From positions 62,001-126,000 of the forward strand of contig JADIYM010000016.1 of NCBI GenBank assembly GCA_016705245.1: a stretch of 64,000 nt of DNA. The letters are read 5' to 3'. The position numbers were made by a program, and so were the translations under genes. Under the pieces are notes generated by a model. The model had not been told where the DNA came from. It searched no databases and was given only the letters and a program-made list of their open reading frames with translations. Below are positions 33,701 through 41,788 of the stretch, one piece after another; position 1 is the first letter of the stretch, and each line of letters starts with the position of its first letter. The DNA is from Blastocatellia bacterium (GTDB taxonomy: Bacteria > Acidobacteriota > Blastocatellia > UBA7656 > JADIYM01).

Positions 33701-35509
33701 CGTTCGAGCCTCGGTTGCACGGATCTCACTCTCAAGCCGCTTGCGCTCCGAGATGTCGCGCAGCGAGCTGCAGACGAGCCTCCCTCCGCCGTGGGTTTCC
33801 GGAAGCGGGCTGAGGCTTACTTCAACCGGGAACTCGACGCCGCTCTTGTTGAGGGCGAGCAGCTCGAGGCCCGAGCCCATTCCGCGTACGGACGGGTTCG
33901 AATGATACCCCTCGCGACGGGCGGGATGTGTCCCGCGAAATCGCTCGGGTAGCAGCATTTCAACTTTCTGGCCGACTATCTCGTCGCGTGAATACCCGAA
34001 GAGCCGTTCGGCCTGGGCGTTCACGATCTGTATCGTGCCGGTCTCGTCGCTGATCACGAGCGCGTCGGGCGCGGACTCGAGCAGGGTCCGGAATTGTTCC
34101 TCGCTCGATCGCAGTTCGTCCTGCTGCGCGAGCAGCTCTTCCTTGTGGGCGAGCAGTTCGTGCTGCGACTGCGTGAGCTCTTCGGTGTGCTCTTCGAGCT
34201 GTCGGGCCTGCTCCTGCGTCTGGGTGAGCAGTTCCTGCGTCCGAATGTTGCGGGCGAGGATGTCGAGACTCATGCCCACGATCGGCAGTACTTCCTCGAA
34301 CAGCACGTTCTCGGTGTTCGTGAATGTACGGAACGAGGCGAATTCGAGCACACCGAGAAGTGCATCCTGCGAGACGACGGGCAACGCCACGGTCTGCACC
34401 GGCGTCGCCGTGCCAAGGCCCGACGTGATGGCGAGGTAGCCTGGCGGCAGGTGATCGAGCGACGTCCTCTTTCTCTCTCTCGCACATTGGCCGACGAGTC
34501 CTTCGCCGATCGCGAACGACGGCACCCGCGACGCGGTCTCCGAAAGGCCGAAATCGGCGATTCGATCGAGCTTCGCCTCCGCCGCATCGAGCCAGTAGAA
34601 CCCGGCGACGCCGCCGCCGAGCATGGGAACGAGCTCCGTCACAAGGCGCTGACCGAAATCCGCAAGCGTCTCGGCGCCTTGCAGTGAACCCGTGAGGCGC
34701 GCCACGTGTGCGTTGACCCACCGCTGTTCGTCCATCGCCGAGGCGCCGGCCTTGAGTACGTCGATCGACCGTGCGAGGTCTCCGGTCTCGTCGAGCTTGT
34801 TACGGAAGGGCACGTCGAGCGTGTAATCGCCACCGGCGATCGACTCGACGGACGCCTTCAGGCCACGTATCGGATGGACAATGCGACGAAAGGTTACGAA
34901 CCCGAGGGCGGCTGAGATGACGAGTCCCCCAAGGACGGCGATGAGCGCATTGCGCTCGGCATCACGGATCGCGACGACGGCGGCGGTACCCGTGGTCTGC
35001 GCAAGCCGCTGGTTGTAATCACTCCATTCGGTCGAGACCGCGCTCAGCCGCCCTCCGATGTCGTCCATGCGACCCTCGAGCACCGCCAGTGCCTCGTCGC
35101 GGAGCCCCGAGCTCGCCAGTTCGAGGCAATCGTCCGCTGCATCGAGCCATTGGTCGCTGAAGCGGCGGTAGTCGTTGAAGAGCTGGCGGTCCCGGTCGTC
35201 CGAGACGAGCTCATCGCCGTACTTGCGGAGTGACTTTGCGAGCGCGGCACGGTCCTCGTCGAACTTGGCCTTCGCCGAAGCCTGACTGGCGGCGTTCGAA
35301 GCGATGAGGTAGGACCGGATGTTGACCCGCATCTCTGAGAACGCGCGTGTGGCCGTGCCGACCTCACCTACGGACGCGATCTGCATTTCCGCGAGGAACC
35401 GGCTCTTTTCGTCGATTTCCCTCAGCTGGACCCGAACGAAGACGCCAAGTGCCACAAGAATCAGAAGCGGTGCGGCCAGAAGGATGATCAGTCGGCGGGC
35501 AATCGTCAT
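30704..35509 (-). CDS. Hybrid sensor histidine kinase with HAMP, GAF, three PAS, two receivers and Hpt
   Basis: A 1601-residue multidomain kinase. First helix at 8-26, a four-helix-bundle periplasmic sensor to about 185, second helix at 189-206, HAMP (210-260), GAF (270-420), a coiled coil rich in Gln/Glu (423-470), then three PAS units around 470-590, 600-720 and 730-845. HisKA phosphoacceptor is SMFLANMSHEIRTPMNGIIG with His875; HATPase boxes are NLVNNAVKFTE, RDTGLGM and KHGGTGLGLTISQ. Receiver 1 (from 1110) has Asp1164 in VFMDWRMPG, receiver 2 (from 1255) Asp1308 in VVLMDLQMPEMDG. The Hpt domain has His1458 in RLAHTIKGVAGN. A BarA/EvgS-type phosphorelay into distant or neighbouring regulators is expected; CheR lies next to it. 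Confidence 0.95.
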   Translation of the reverse strand: MTIARRLIILLAAPLLILVALGVFVRVQLREIDEKSRFLAEMQIASVGEVGTATRAFSEMRVNIRSYLIASNAASQASAKAKFDEDRAALAKSLRKYGDELVSDDRDRQLFNDYRRFSDQWLDAADDCLELASSGLRDEALAVLEGRMDDIGGRLSAVSTEWSDYNQRLAQTTGTAAVVAIRDAERNALIAVLGGLVISAALGFVTFRRIVHPIRGLKASVESIAGGDYTLDVPFRNKLDETGDLARSIDVLKAGASAMDEQRWVNAHVARLTGSLQGAETLADFGQRLVTELVPMLGGGVAGFYWLDAAEAKLDRIADFGLSETASRVPSFAIGEGLVGQCARERKRTSLDHLPPGYLAITSGLGTATPVQTVALPVVSQDALLGVLEFASFRTFTNTENVLFEEVLPIVGMSLDILARNIRTQELLTQTQEQARQLEEHTEELTQSQHELLAHKEELLAQQDELRSSEEQFRTLLESAPDALVISDETGTIQIVNAQAERLFGYSRDEIVGQKVEMLLPERFRGTHPARREGYHSNPSVRGMGSGLELLALNKSGVEFPVEVSLSPLPETHGGGRLVCSSLRDISERKRLESEIRATEARTRQILESTAEGIFGCDTEGRVTFVNPAVSEMLGFTSDELLGQPSHALFHHHRADGSDYPREKCPMFAAYTHGTPSRIDDEVLWRKDGSSFPVEYGATPIRKDGEIVGAVVSFSDITERKAAEEESQRSRQLLQSVMDNTDAHVFVKSADGRYMMVNRRWCESFECDAADIVGRTDAELFPTVQAEQFAATDAQVRDLQMPVSVEEVSTVAGVEHTFLSNKFPLLGPDGEYLGIAGVATDITDLKKMESELLVARDAAEEATKTKSMFLANMSHEIRTPMNGIIGLSHLALKTDLNPKQRDYVSKVHNAGTSLLAIINDILDFSKIEAGKLDIEIIPFDVDEVISSVTVLTAQKAHEKGLEFLADVASDLPAHLRGDPLRLGQVLTNLVNNAVKFTERGEIRLKIEMLERNEDRVNLKFSVRDTGLGMTPEQVAKLFQAFTQADMSTTRKHGGTGLGLTISQLLVELMEGKIWAESESGVGSTFSFTAWFGIGAETGHRAGMTERLPRLNVLVADDNEAAREILADALSGIVEHVDLVASGTEAVSAVRQHDGTEPYDLVFMDWRMPGIDGLQAIQQIKDDKDVHKQPAMVMVTAFGREEVREEAERLGVDGFLTKPITKSMLVDTLVRLFADVGQGSAGHATGAADSSTLLAGMRLLLTEDNEINQQIAVELLEGVGATVAVANNGREAVETLDREPTSFDVVLMDLQMPEMDGYQATKRIRSDERFAKLPIVAMTAHATTEEKQSCLAAGMNDHVSKPIDPDTLYATLGRFYKAPAAAAAIVVEPPQAAAAPAAGNGLGDIAGLDVSGGLKRVAGNAKLYRKLLLESREEFRTACDRVRSLLASGNQADAVRLAHTIKGVAGNLGAERLLNAGGALEAALRQESPEGIEPLIQALKDAVAELLPGLEALDTSVEPAGSAPVAAIDPSIVTPVVRELMQRLLSDDMSAEATLDRLEELLGASTSPDAARLRACVDDLEFADAVEPLRRLAESLGIAPDR

Positions 35510-35544
35510 GGCGTGTTCCTGTTCGATCGTGCCTTCGCAGCGTC

Positions 35545-35578
35545 GGACCCGAGCGCTACCGCGCCCGGTACTGATGCG
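35545..35578. repeat. Single arm of repeat family D
   Basis: The sequence gacccgagcgctaccgcgcc followed by cggtactgatgc is identical to the right arm of the palindrome at 16678-16709. It lies in the gap between the hybrid kinase and cheR. The partner arm is missing. Confidence 0.8.
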
Positions 35579-35650
35579 ATGCGCCGTCGGTGGCGCGACG
35601 AGCGGGCTCGCTCCGATGATTCTCGTTCGTACGACATATTCATGCTTGCT

Positions 35651-36490
35651 TCAGCTTCGTGCCCGGAGAGAGACGGACGGCGGCCGCACTGCCGGGCGCA
35701 GTGCGAACATGCCTCCGCCGCGATGCGAAAACAATGGCTCGACTCGTCCGAGGTGCTCGGCCGGATCTAGGATGAGCAGCCCACCCGGCACGAGTTGCGA
35801 AGCCATCCGCTCGGCGACGTTCTCGCGATGGCCGGCCTCCAGATACATCAGGACGTTGCGACAGAAGATCACGTCGTAAGGTCCTTTCTCTGACCACTCC
35901 GGATCGACGAGGTTCACGTGACGCAGCTTGACGAGGTGGCGGACCGCGTCGGCGACGATCCAGCGCGACCGACTCGATGCTGGCCTGAAGTGCATCTGCA
36001 GCCGTCCCTCATCGACGGTCGAGAGCGCCGCGCCGTCGTATTCGGCCCGGCGTGCGACGTCGAGAGCGGCGTGGTCGATGTCGGACGCAAGGATCGTGAC
36101 TGGCGGATCTTCCGTCCCGAATGCTTCGATGATGGCGATCGCCGCGGAATACGGTTCCTCGCCCGTCGAAGAGGCCGTCGACCAGATGCTCGCACGGCCT
36201 CGCTCACTAACAGCCGTGACGGCGTGCTCTGCTGCAGCCGTGAAATGTCGCGGGTGCCGGAAAAAGTGAGTGAAGTTGGTCGTGACGAGGCCGACGAGAC
36301 GAGTGCCGGCCCGTTCGTCGCCCTGGTCGGCAGCTTCGAGAAGAGCCTCGAACGCACTGCAGTTCTCTATCCCCATTCGCCGGCTTCGTCTGGCGAGAAT
36401 CTCGCGATGCCTCTCGAACAGTTCGATACCCGCCAATCGGAGGGCCAGTTGCCGGGCGCGCTCGAACTGTTCCGTGGAGATCGTTGTCAT
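35651..36490 (-). CDS. cheR: CheR-type protein-glutamate O-methyltransferase
   Basis: A 279-residue SAM-dependent methyltransferase. The N-terminal helical domain (ARQLALRLAGIELFERHREI, RLVGLVTTNFTHFFRHPRHF) precedes the SAM fold with IWSTASSTGEEPYSAAIAII (motif I), ILASDIDHAALDVARRAEYD (motif II), and VIFCRNVLMYLEAGHRENVA, VPGGLLILDPAEHLGR. It methylates glutamate residues of chemoreceptor-type proteins using SAM. No CheB or methyl-accepting protein gene is nearby, which suggests a role with the adjacent hybrid kinase or another non-chemotaxis system. The coordinates use the ATG at 36490. Confidence 0.92.
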   Translation of the reverse strand: MTTISTEQFERARQLALRLAGIELFERHREILARRSRRMGIENCSAFEALLEAADQGDERAGTRLVGLVTTNFTHFFRHPRHFTAAAEHAVTAVSERGRASIWSTASSTGEEPYSAAIAIIEAFGTEDPPVTILASDIDHAALDVARRAEYDGAALSTVDEGRLQMHFRPASSRSRWIVADAVRHLVKLRHVNLVDPEWSEKGPYDVIFCRNVLMYLEAGHRENVAERMASQLVPGGLLILDPAEHLGRVEPLFSHRGGGMFALRPAVRPPSVSLRARS

Positions 36491-36511
36491 CGCATTTCCA
36501 ATCCATCTAAA

Positions 36512-36606
36512 GCTCTGCGTCTCCGCAAGTCCTTTGCGTCTCTGCGAGAAACTGACGAGCGGTCGAGTTTCTCGCAGAGACGCAAAGGACTCACAGAGAC
36601 GCAGAG
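36512..36606. repeat. Intergenic inverted repeat, family A copy 4
   Basis: Arms at 36512-36552 and 36566-36606 (gctctgcgtctccgcaagtc... and cgcagagacgcaaaggac...) separate the cheR start from the end of the next gene on the same strand. Confidence 0.82.
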
Positions 36607-36645
36607 CAGGACTGATTTAACGCCGGAGCTGCTCCTGCAATACCG

Positions 36646-37662
36646 TCACCGCCCTCCCGCGACAGCCTTGAGTCGATCCAAACGCATGCGCACGGCCGAG
36701 GCGTAACACGACTTCTCGGATGACGTGGCCCCGCTGGCCTCGAGCGCATCCTGGATCTGCTTGTCCGAGATACGGCCGAGCCGCTCCATGATCCATTTCA
36801 CGTCCGCTACCGTGATTCCACTCGTTACGCTGTCCGTGCGCTGACCCGAGTACCCCCACTCGACCGTCGTCGGAGAAACGCCCTTCACGAAGTCCTTGCT
36901 CTGGCTCGCGAAACCCTTGCAGTCCCACTTCGAGCGTCCGAAGACTCCGCCCCACTTGCCCATAGAGCCGCCCCAGTCGCCGAAGATGTAGTGAACCTCA
37001 CCCGTCGCATCGTTCTTGTGGATCGCCGTGTTCGAGCCGCGTCCGGCGTCGCGCTGGTCCTTGCTGTCCCAGTTCGATACGAGCATGAGCACGATCTTGA
37101 GCCCCTTCAACTCCTTGGAACCAGCAAACGGATTCGATTCCCAGTGCCAGCTCTCCTTGTCCTTCATCTTCGTGATGCCGCCGATCTTGAGCTCGAAACG
37201 GGCCTCGGTGAAGGTGCCGTCCGGTTTGACGAACTTCTTTGCCCGGTCCAGCCCCGTGACGCCTTCGACCTTGCCGCTGGCAACGTAGTAGGACGGTTCG
37301 ACGTAGTAGCCCGCCGCCCAAGCGAACCGTGCCGCGAAGACCTCGGCGTGCACTTCGGAGCCCCACTTGACGCCCCACTGTCGACCCGCGGCGTCCTTCA
37401 CCTTGATCTTGGGATTCGTACCGCCCGAGTCCTCCTCGATGAATGTGAACGGCGGTTTCGGTGCACCTTCCCGGCCGCCTGGCCCGCCGAAGAAGTCGAG
37501 CCGCTCCACCGGTCCGGAGTCGTGCCAGATAGAAGTTGACGACGGAGCTGCGACTGCCGCGGCGGCTCCTGGCCGCGGCTCCCGCGCCGCAACACTCGAG
37601 CCGGGGATCGCAATGACCGCAGCCACGACGAAAAATGCCAATCCGCAAACGGTACGTTTCAT
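36646..37662 (-). CDS. Secreted protein with kinase-like (HipA/PI3K-like) motif order
   Basis: A 338-residue protein from ATG 37662 with a signal peptide (CGLAFFVVAAVIAIPGSSVA) and a low-complexity linker. The body shows motifs in the order expected for an atypical kinase fold: Lys99 in RQWGVKWGSE, Glu107 in VHAEVFAARFAWAAGYY, a possible catalytic loop VSNWDSKDQRD (Asp199, Lys201, Asp202), and a metal-binding-like YIFGDWGGSMG with Asp229. The line-up of beta3 Lys, alphaC Glu, D-x-K-D loop and DWG is like HipA and PI3/4-kinase families. The export signal would place it in the periplasm or outside, which is unusual for a kinase. I do not know the family by name, so the fold is inference. Confidence 0.7.
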   Translation of the reverse strand: MKRTVCGLAFFVVAAVIAIPGSSVAAREPRPGAAAAVAAPSSTSIWHDSGPVERLDFFGGPGGREGAPKPPFTFIEEDSGGTNPKIKVKDAAGRQWGVKWGSEVHAEVFAARFAWAAGYYVEPSYYVASGKVEGVTGLDRAKKFVKPDGTFTEARFELKIGGITKMKDKESWHWESNPFAGSKELKGLKIVLMLVSNWDSKDQRDAGRGSNTAIHKNDATGEVHYIFGDWGGSMGKWGGVFGRSKWDCKGFASQSKDFVKGVSPTTVEWGYSGQRTDSVTSGITVADVKWIMERLGRISDKQIQDALEASGATSSEKSCYASAVRMRLDRLKAVAGGR

Positions 37663-37796
37663 GAAGGTCCTCACTGATCGAAAAATGACGCAACAGCACA
37701 CCATGGTCGATGCCGTGCGATCGAAAGTCCTGACCGAAATCCGAGTCTAGCGGTCGCGCGACTCGTGGACTATTGGACCAAGGTCCCACGACGGCT

Positions 37797-37880
37797 CTAT
37801 GTCTCCGTGTCTCCGTGTCTCTGTGTGCGGAGCTCTGAAGACGCTTCGCACACAGAGCCGCGGAGACACGGAGACTCCCG
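37797..37880. repeat. Intergenic inverted repeat, family A copy 5
   Basis: Arms of ctccgtgtctccgtgtctct type and their complement (gagccgcggagacacggaga) lie between the divergent secreted-kinase-like gene and the receiver-phosphatase gene, so this copy cannot be a simple terminator for both. Confidence 0.8.
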
Positions 37881-37970
37881 TCGCCGGTGTTGGCCTTTCG
37901 TCCTATAGACGGTCATCGTACGCTGCCCCATACTCCCGTCCGGATTCGACCTCTCCACGGACGCGTGACC

Positions 37971-39122
37971 ATGCAGAAGATTCTCGTCGTTGACGACGCC
38001 AAGGCGAACATCAAGATCCTCGCGGACCTCCTCTCGGACCAGGCGCAGGTGCTCTTTGCGACGAACGGTCCGGTTGCTCTGCAGAAGGCGGCGCAGGAGG
38101 ATCTCGACCTGATTCTCCTCGACGTGATGATGCCCGAAATGGACGGTTACGAAGTCTGCGAGAAGCTCAAGGCCGACGCGCGGACCGCGCAGATTCCGGT
38201 CGTGTTCGTGACGGGTCTCAGCGAGGAACAGGACGAGGAGAAGGGGCTCCGGCTCGGCGCGATCGACTACGTCACGAAGCCCTTCAGTCCAGCCATCGTG
38301 AAGGCCCGCGTCCGCAACCACCTCCAGGCCCGCCAGCATCAGCGCGATCTCGAGGCCGCCCACGCCCAGCTGCGTGCCTCGCACGAGAAGGAGATGCGGA
38401 TCGCCCACGATATCCAGATGGCGATGCTTCCGAAGCGGGAGCGAGGCGGTGATACCTTCGACGGATTCGACATCGCGGCCATTCTCGAGCCTGCGCGATC
38501 CGTCGGCGGCGATCTCTACAACTACTTCTCCGTGGGAGACGACAGGCTCCTCTTCGCCGTGGGCGACGTCTCGGACAAGGGCGTGCCTGCCGCGCTGTTC
38601 ATGGTCAAGACAAACACGCTGCTGCGGAGCGTCGCCGGCGAGATCGTCGAATTGTCCACCATCATGGCGAGGGTCAATCAGGAGCTGAGTCGCGAGAACG
38701 AGGCCTGCATGTTCGTGACGCTCATCGTTGGCATTCTCGACCTGAACACCGGTGACTTCGCTCTTGCGAACGGCGGACACAACGCTCCCGTCCTGATGAA
38801 GGCCGACGGTTCCTGCGCGTACATCGAAACGGAAACGGGTCCCGCGCTCGGATTCGACGAATCCGGGGAGTTCCCGGTCATGCAATCGCGACTGAATCCG
38901 GGCGAGATGCTTCTGCTCTACACGGACGGCGTGACCGAAGCCTTCAACGACTGCGACGAAATGTACTCGGACGAGCGCCTGGTCGAGGTGCTCGCCGGTC
39001 AGGCGCAGTCTGGAGCGGCGGACACGACGCAAATGCTTCTGCGTTCTGTTCAGGACTTTGCGGGAGATCATGGACAGTCCGACGACATCACGATCGTCGC
39101 ATTACGAAATTCCGGGAATTAG
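37971..39122 (+). CDS. Response regulator with SpoIIE/PP2C phosphatase output domain (RsbU-like)
   Basis: A 383-residue cytoplasmic regulator from ATG 37971. Receiver domain at 1-120: KILVVDDAKANIKILADLLS, phospho-Asp51 in LILLDVMMPEMDGYEVCEKL and Lys of YVTKPFSP. A coiled linker (EKEMRIAHDIQMAMLPKRER) leads to the PP2C domain with metal-binding ARSVGGDLYNYFSVGDDRLL and GDVSDKGVPAALFM, then LYTDGVTEAFN and HGQSDDITIVAL. Phosphorylation of the receiver should control dephosphorylation of a STAS anti-anti-sigma protein. The RsbW- and STAS-like genes encoded 3 kb downstream are the natural substrate pair. It is the first gene of the plus-strand partner-switching run. Confidence 0.94.
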   Translation: MQKILVVDDAKANIKILADLLSDQAQVLFATNGPVALQKAAQEDLDLILLDVMMPEMDGYEVCEKLKADARTAQIPVVFVTGLSEEQDEEKGLRLGAIDYVTKPFSPAIVKARVRNHLQARQHQRDLEAAHAQLRASHEKEMRIAHDIQMAMLPKRERGGDTFDGFDIAAILEPARSVGGDLYNYFSVGDDRLLFAVGDVSDKGVPAALFMVKTNTLLRSVAGEIVELSTIMARVNQELSRENEACMFVTLIVGILDLNTGDFALANGGHNAPVLMKADGSCAYIETETGPALGFDESGEFPVMQSRLNPGEMLLLYTDGVTEAFNDCDEMYSDERLVEVLAGQAQSGAADTTQMLLRSVQDFAGDHGQSDDITIVALRNSGN

Positions 39123-39175
39123 GCCGCGGCGATGCCGGATCGGTCGAATTGACCCGTCAATCGAGGAAGTCGCAG

Positions 39176-41269
39176 ATGCTCGACACTGGAAGCGTGCTCA
39201 AGGATCGGTACCTGATCGAGAAACACCTCGGGAAGGGTGGAATGGGCTCGGTCTACCTTGCCGTTGATCAGACATTCGGCAGCAAGGTTGCCATCAAGGA
39301 GACGATCGTCCACGGAGGAGGGCTCGAGGAGGCGTTCGAGCGCGAGGCCACGGTCCTCAACAGGCTCCGACACGGTGCTATCCCGGTCGTCATGGACTAC
39401 TTCATCGAGGGGGAAGGGCGATTCCTCGTCATGCAGTACATTCCGGGCGACGACCTCTCGACCGTGATGGAGCGCGCGAGGAAGCCGGTTGACCCCGACA
39501 AGGTTCTCGAATGGGCCGACAAGCTCCTCGATGCGCTGACATACCTGCACACGCAGGATCCGCCGATCATTCACCGCGACATCAAGCCGCAGAACCTGAA
39601 GTTGACGGATCGGCAAGAGATCGTGCTGCTCGACTTCGGCCTTTCAAAGGCGGCTGTCGGCAGCGGCGAGAAGAGTCAGAGTATCTTCGGCTACACGCCG
39701 AACTACGCGCCGCTCGAGCAGGTTCAGGGGGAGGGCACGGACGCCCGGGCAGACATCTACTCGCTGGCTGCGACGCTGTATCGTTTCCTCACCGGCATCA
39801 AGCCGCCCGACGCCGTGAGTCGTGCGACGAAACACCCCGACCCGATGACGCCGATCTGTCATCTCGTTCCGGCCGTTTCGCCGCAGGTGTCCGACGTCAT
39901 CATGAAAGCTCTGTCGATCCGTGCAGAGAATCGTCCGGCGACGGCGGCCGAGTTTCGCGCCGCACTCCGCGGAGCCGCCTTCGACGACCTGATGTCACTG
40001 GCCCAGGGATTCGGCGACAGCGACTCCGGGTCCTCGATGGGTCCGGCGAGCTCGGGCTCCCTGTCCGGCGCGCCCGCATCGAATGGCGGCGCCTACCTGG
40101 CCGGTTCGATCAGCGTTTCCCTTGCGTCGGAATTGCCGACAATCATGAACCCGGAGTCGGCCGACGGAACACTCCCGACGATCGTGACGCCGAGCGGTGT
40201 GGCACCGGCGGGTTTTTCGAGCACGTATGCGGATCAGCTGACACCTGTGGTCGCGCCTCCGCAAGTTGTGACACCGGCCGCGGACGTTGCCCCTTACCTT
40301 CCGACGATCGTCAATCCGCTTGCCTCCGCGCCCTATGCGGCGCCCGCTCCGCTCCCGGTGGCTCCGGTGCCATCGGCTGCCCCGGTTGAGGTCGTGCGCA
40401 ACGAATCCGCTCCGTCGACAGTCTCGTTCGTATTCGAGACGTTCTCGGTCTCGGCGACCGGCAAGGCGCTCAAGAAGGAAAAGAAGAGAGCCAAACAGTA
40501 CTACGAGGCGGCCGGCGGTACGTCGACAATCCAGATGGTCGAGATTCCGGCTGGTACGTACCGGTTCGGTTCGCCCGAGGACGAACCTGAGCGCGAGCCT
40601 TCGGAGGGACCGGCTGCGGACGTCACCATCGGGCCGTTCTATGTGAGCCGCTCTCCGGTCACGCAGGCACAGTACAGGGCCGTCGCGTCCGGGCTCCCCC
40701 GCGTCCGTATCGACCTCGATCCCGATCCATCCACGTTTACGGGTGACGACCGTCCCGTCGAATGCGTCTCGTGGGAGGAGGCCGTCGAGTTCTGTCAGCG
40801 CGTGTCGATGCATACGGGCCGCGGCTATCGGTTGCCGAGCGAGCAGGAGTGGGAATATGCCTGCCGCGCCGGAACTCAGACGCCTTTCTGCTTCGGTCCG
40901 ACTCTGACCGTCGACCTCGCGAACGTCGATGGCGCGATTGCGTACGAGAAGGGCGCTGAGGGAGACGGCCGCGGCGAGACGACGCCGATCGGGAGCGTCG
41001 GTTGTGCGAACCGGTTCGGACTGCTCGACGTGCACGGCAATGTCTGGGAATGGACGGCGGACCAGTGGCACGAGACGCTTGCTGGAGCGCCGACGGATGG
41101 CTCCGTATGGGTGGAGGGCGGTGATCCGACTGTCCGTGTCGTTCGTGGAGGTGGCTGGTCATCGATTCCGGCGGATGCCAGGTCGGCCAAGCGGTTCGGA
41201 TTCCAGCAGAAGGGCCGACAGAACGACGTCGGCTTCCGTGTGGCGGTCGTCACCGGAGCGTCGCGGTGA
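39176..41269 (+). CDS. Serine/threonine protein kinase fused to a SUMF1 domain
   Basis: A 697-residue protein from ATG 39176. Kinase domain at about 12-265: LGKGGMGSVYLAVDQTFGSK (P-loop), VAIKE with Lys41, IIHRDIKPQNLKL (catalytic loop), LLDFGLSKAAVG (DFG) and YAPLEQVQGEGTDARADIYS. A Ser/Ala/Pro-rich, Thr-rich linker of about 170 residues follows, with repeated LPTIVNP/LPTIMNP-like TIV(T/N)P words that could be phosphorylation sites. The C-terminal SUMF1 domain (MVEIPAGTYRFGSPEDEPER, YRLPSEQEWEYACRAGTQTP, FGLLDVHGNVWEWTADQWHE, VVRGGGWSS) closes the protein. No membrane helix. It overlaps the RsbW-like start by one base, so it belongs to the same operon. Confidence 0.94.
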   Translation: MLDTGSVLKDRYLIEKHLGKGGMGSVYLAVDQTFGSKVAIKETIVHGGGLEEAFEREATVLNRLRHGAIPVVMDYFIEGEGRFLVMQYIPGDDLSTVMERARKPVDPDKVLEWADKLLDALTYLHTQDPPIIHRDIKPQNLKLTDRQEIVLLDFGLSKAAVGSGEKSQSIFGYTPNYAPLEQVQGEGTDARADIYSLAATLYRFLTGIKPPDAVSRATKHPDPMTPICHLVPAVSPQVSDVIMKALSIRAENRPATAAEFRAALRGAAFDDLMSLAQGFGDSDSGSSMGPASSGSLSGAPASNGGAYLAGSISVSLASELPTIMNPESADGTLPTIVTPSGVAPAGFSSTYADQLTPVVAPPQVVTPAADVAPYLPTIVNPLASAPYAAPAPLPVAPVPSAAPVEVVRNESAPSTVSFVFETFSVSATGKALKKEKKRAKQYYEAAGGTSTIQMVEIPAGTYRFGSPEDEPEREPSEGPAADVTIGPFYVSRSPVTQAQYRAVASGLPRVRIDLDPDPSTFTGDDRPVECVSWEEAVEFCQRVSMHTGRGYRLPSEQEWEYACRAGTQTPFCFGPTLTVDLANVDGAIAYEKGAEGDGRGETTPIGSVGCANRFGLLDVHGNVWEWTADQWHETLAGAPTDGSVWVEGGDPTVRVVRGGGWSSIPADARSAKRFGFQQKGRQNDVGFRVAVVTGASR

Positions 41270-41673
41270 TGGAGGTCCGTTTCGAGATCCCGAACTCGGC
41301 GATCGAGTACGAGCCGGCGAGGGACCGGCTCCTCGAGCATTTCCAGGCAGCGGGATTGTCGGAAGAGGCCATCTGTGAGCTCGAGCTCATCCTCGAGGAG
41401 CTCCTCGTGAACATCATCTCTTACGCTTACGACGAGCCGGGCACGGGAAAGATCCAGATCTCCGCGGGCGTTGAAGGCTCGACGGTCACGCTGGAGTTTC
41501 GCGACCGCGGGCGAAAGTTCAACCCGCTCGAGAAAGAGACCCCGGATCTCGACGCCGACATCGAAGATCGACCGATCGGCGGGCTCGGGATCTTTCTCGT
41601 CATGGAGCTTGCGTCGAGCGTGACGTACGAGCGGGTCGGCGACGAGAACGTCCTGCGGGTCGCGAAAGGTTGA
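41269..41673 (+). CDS. RsbW-like anti-sigma factor / serine kinase (HATPase_c)
   Basis: A 134-residue GHKL ATPase. ELELILEELLVNIISYAYDE contains the N box Asn48 that holds Mg-ATP, LEFRDRGRKFNPLEKET the Asp of the G1 box, and IGGLGIFLVMELASSVTYER the lid and G2 region. Proteins of this kind bind a sigma factor or an anti-anti-sigma partner and phosphorylate the STAS protein on Ser. The start ATG (41269) uses the last base of the upstream tga stop, so it is made with the kinase-SUMF1 protein. No dedicated general-stress sigma factor is adjacent; the output may be non-transcriptional. Confidence 0.91.
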   Translation: MEVRFEIPNSAIEYEPARDRLLEHFQAAGLSEEAICELELILEELLVNIISYAYDEPGTGKIQISAGVEGSTVTLEFRDRGRKFNPLEKETPDLDADIEDRPIGGLGIFLVMELASSVTYERVGDENVLRVAKG

Positions 41674-41788
41674 AGCGAATGCATCGATCCGGTAGGAATC
41701 GTATCGACGGGAAAGTGATTTCCGGGCGATAGTGTGCGGGCCGCCGGGGCCGGAGAGCTCCTCGGCACCATTCGTTGAAGGAGGAGCG

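Noticed and set aside
31439..33952. 837-codon open frame antisense to the hybrid kinase
   Set aside because: Arg/His/Asp-rich shadow text with no motifs, fully covered by a well-supported kinase gene.
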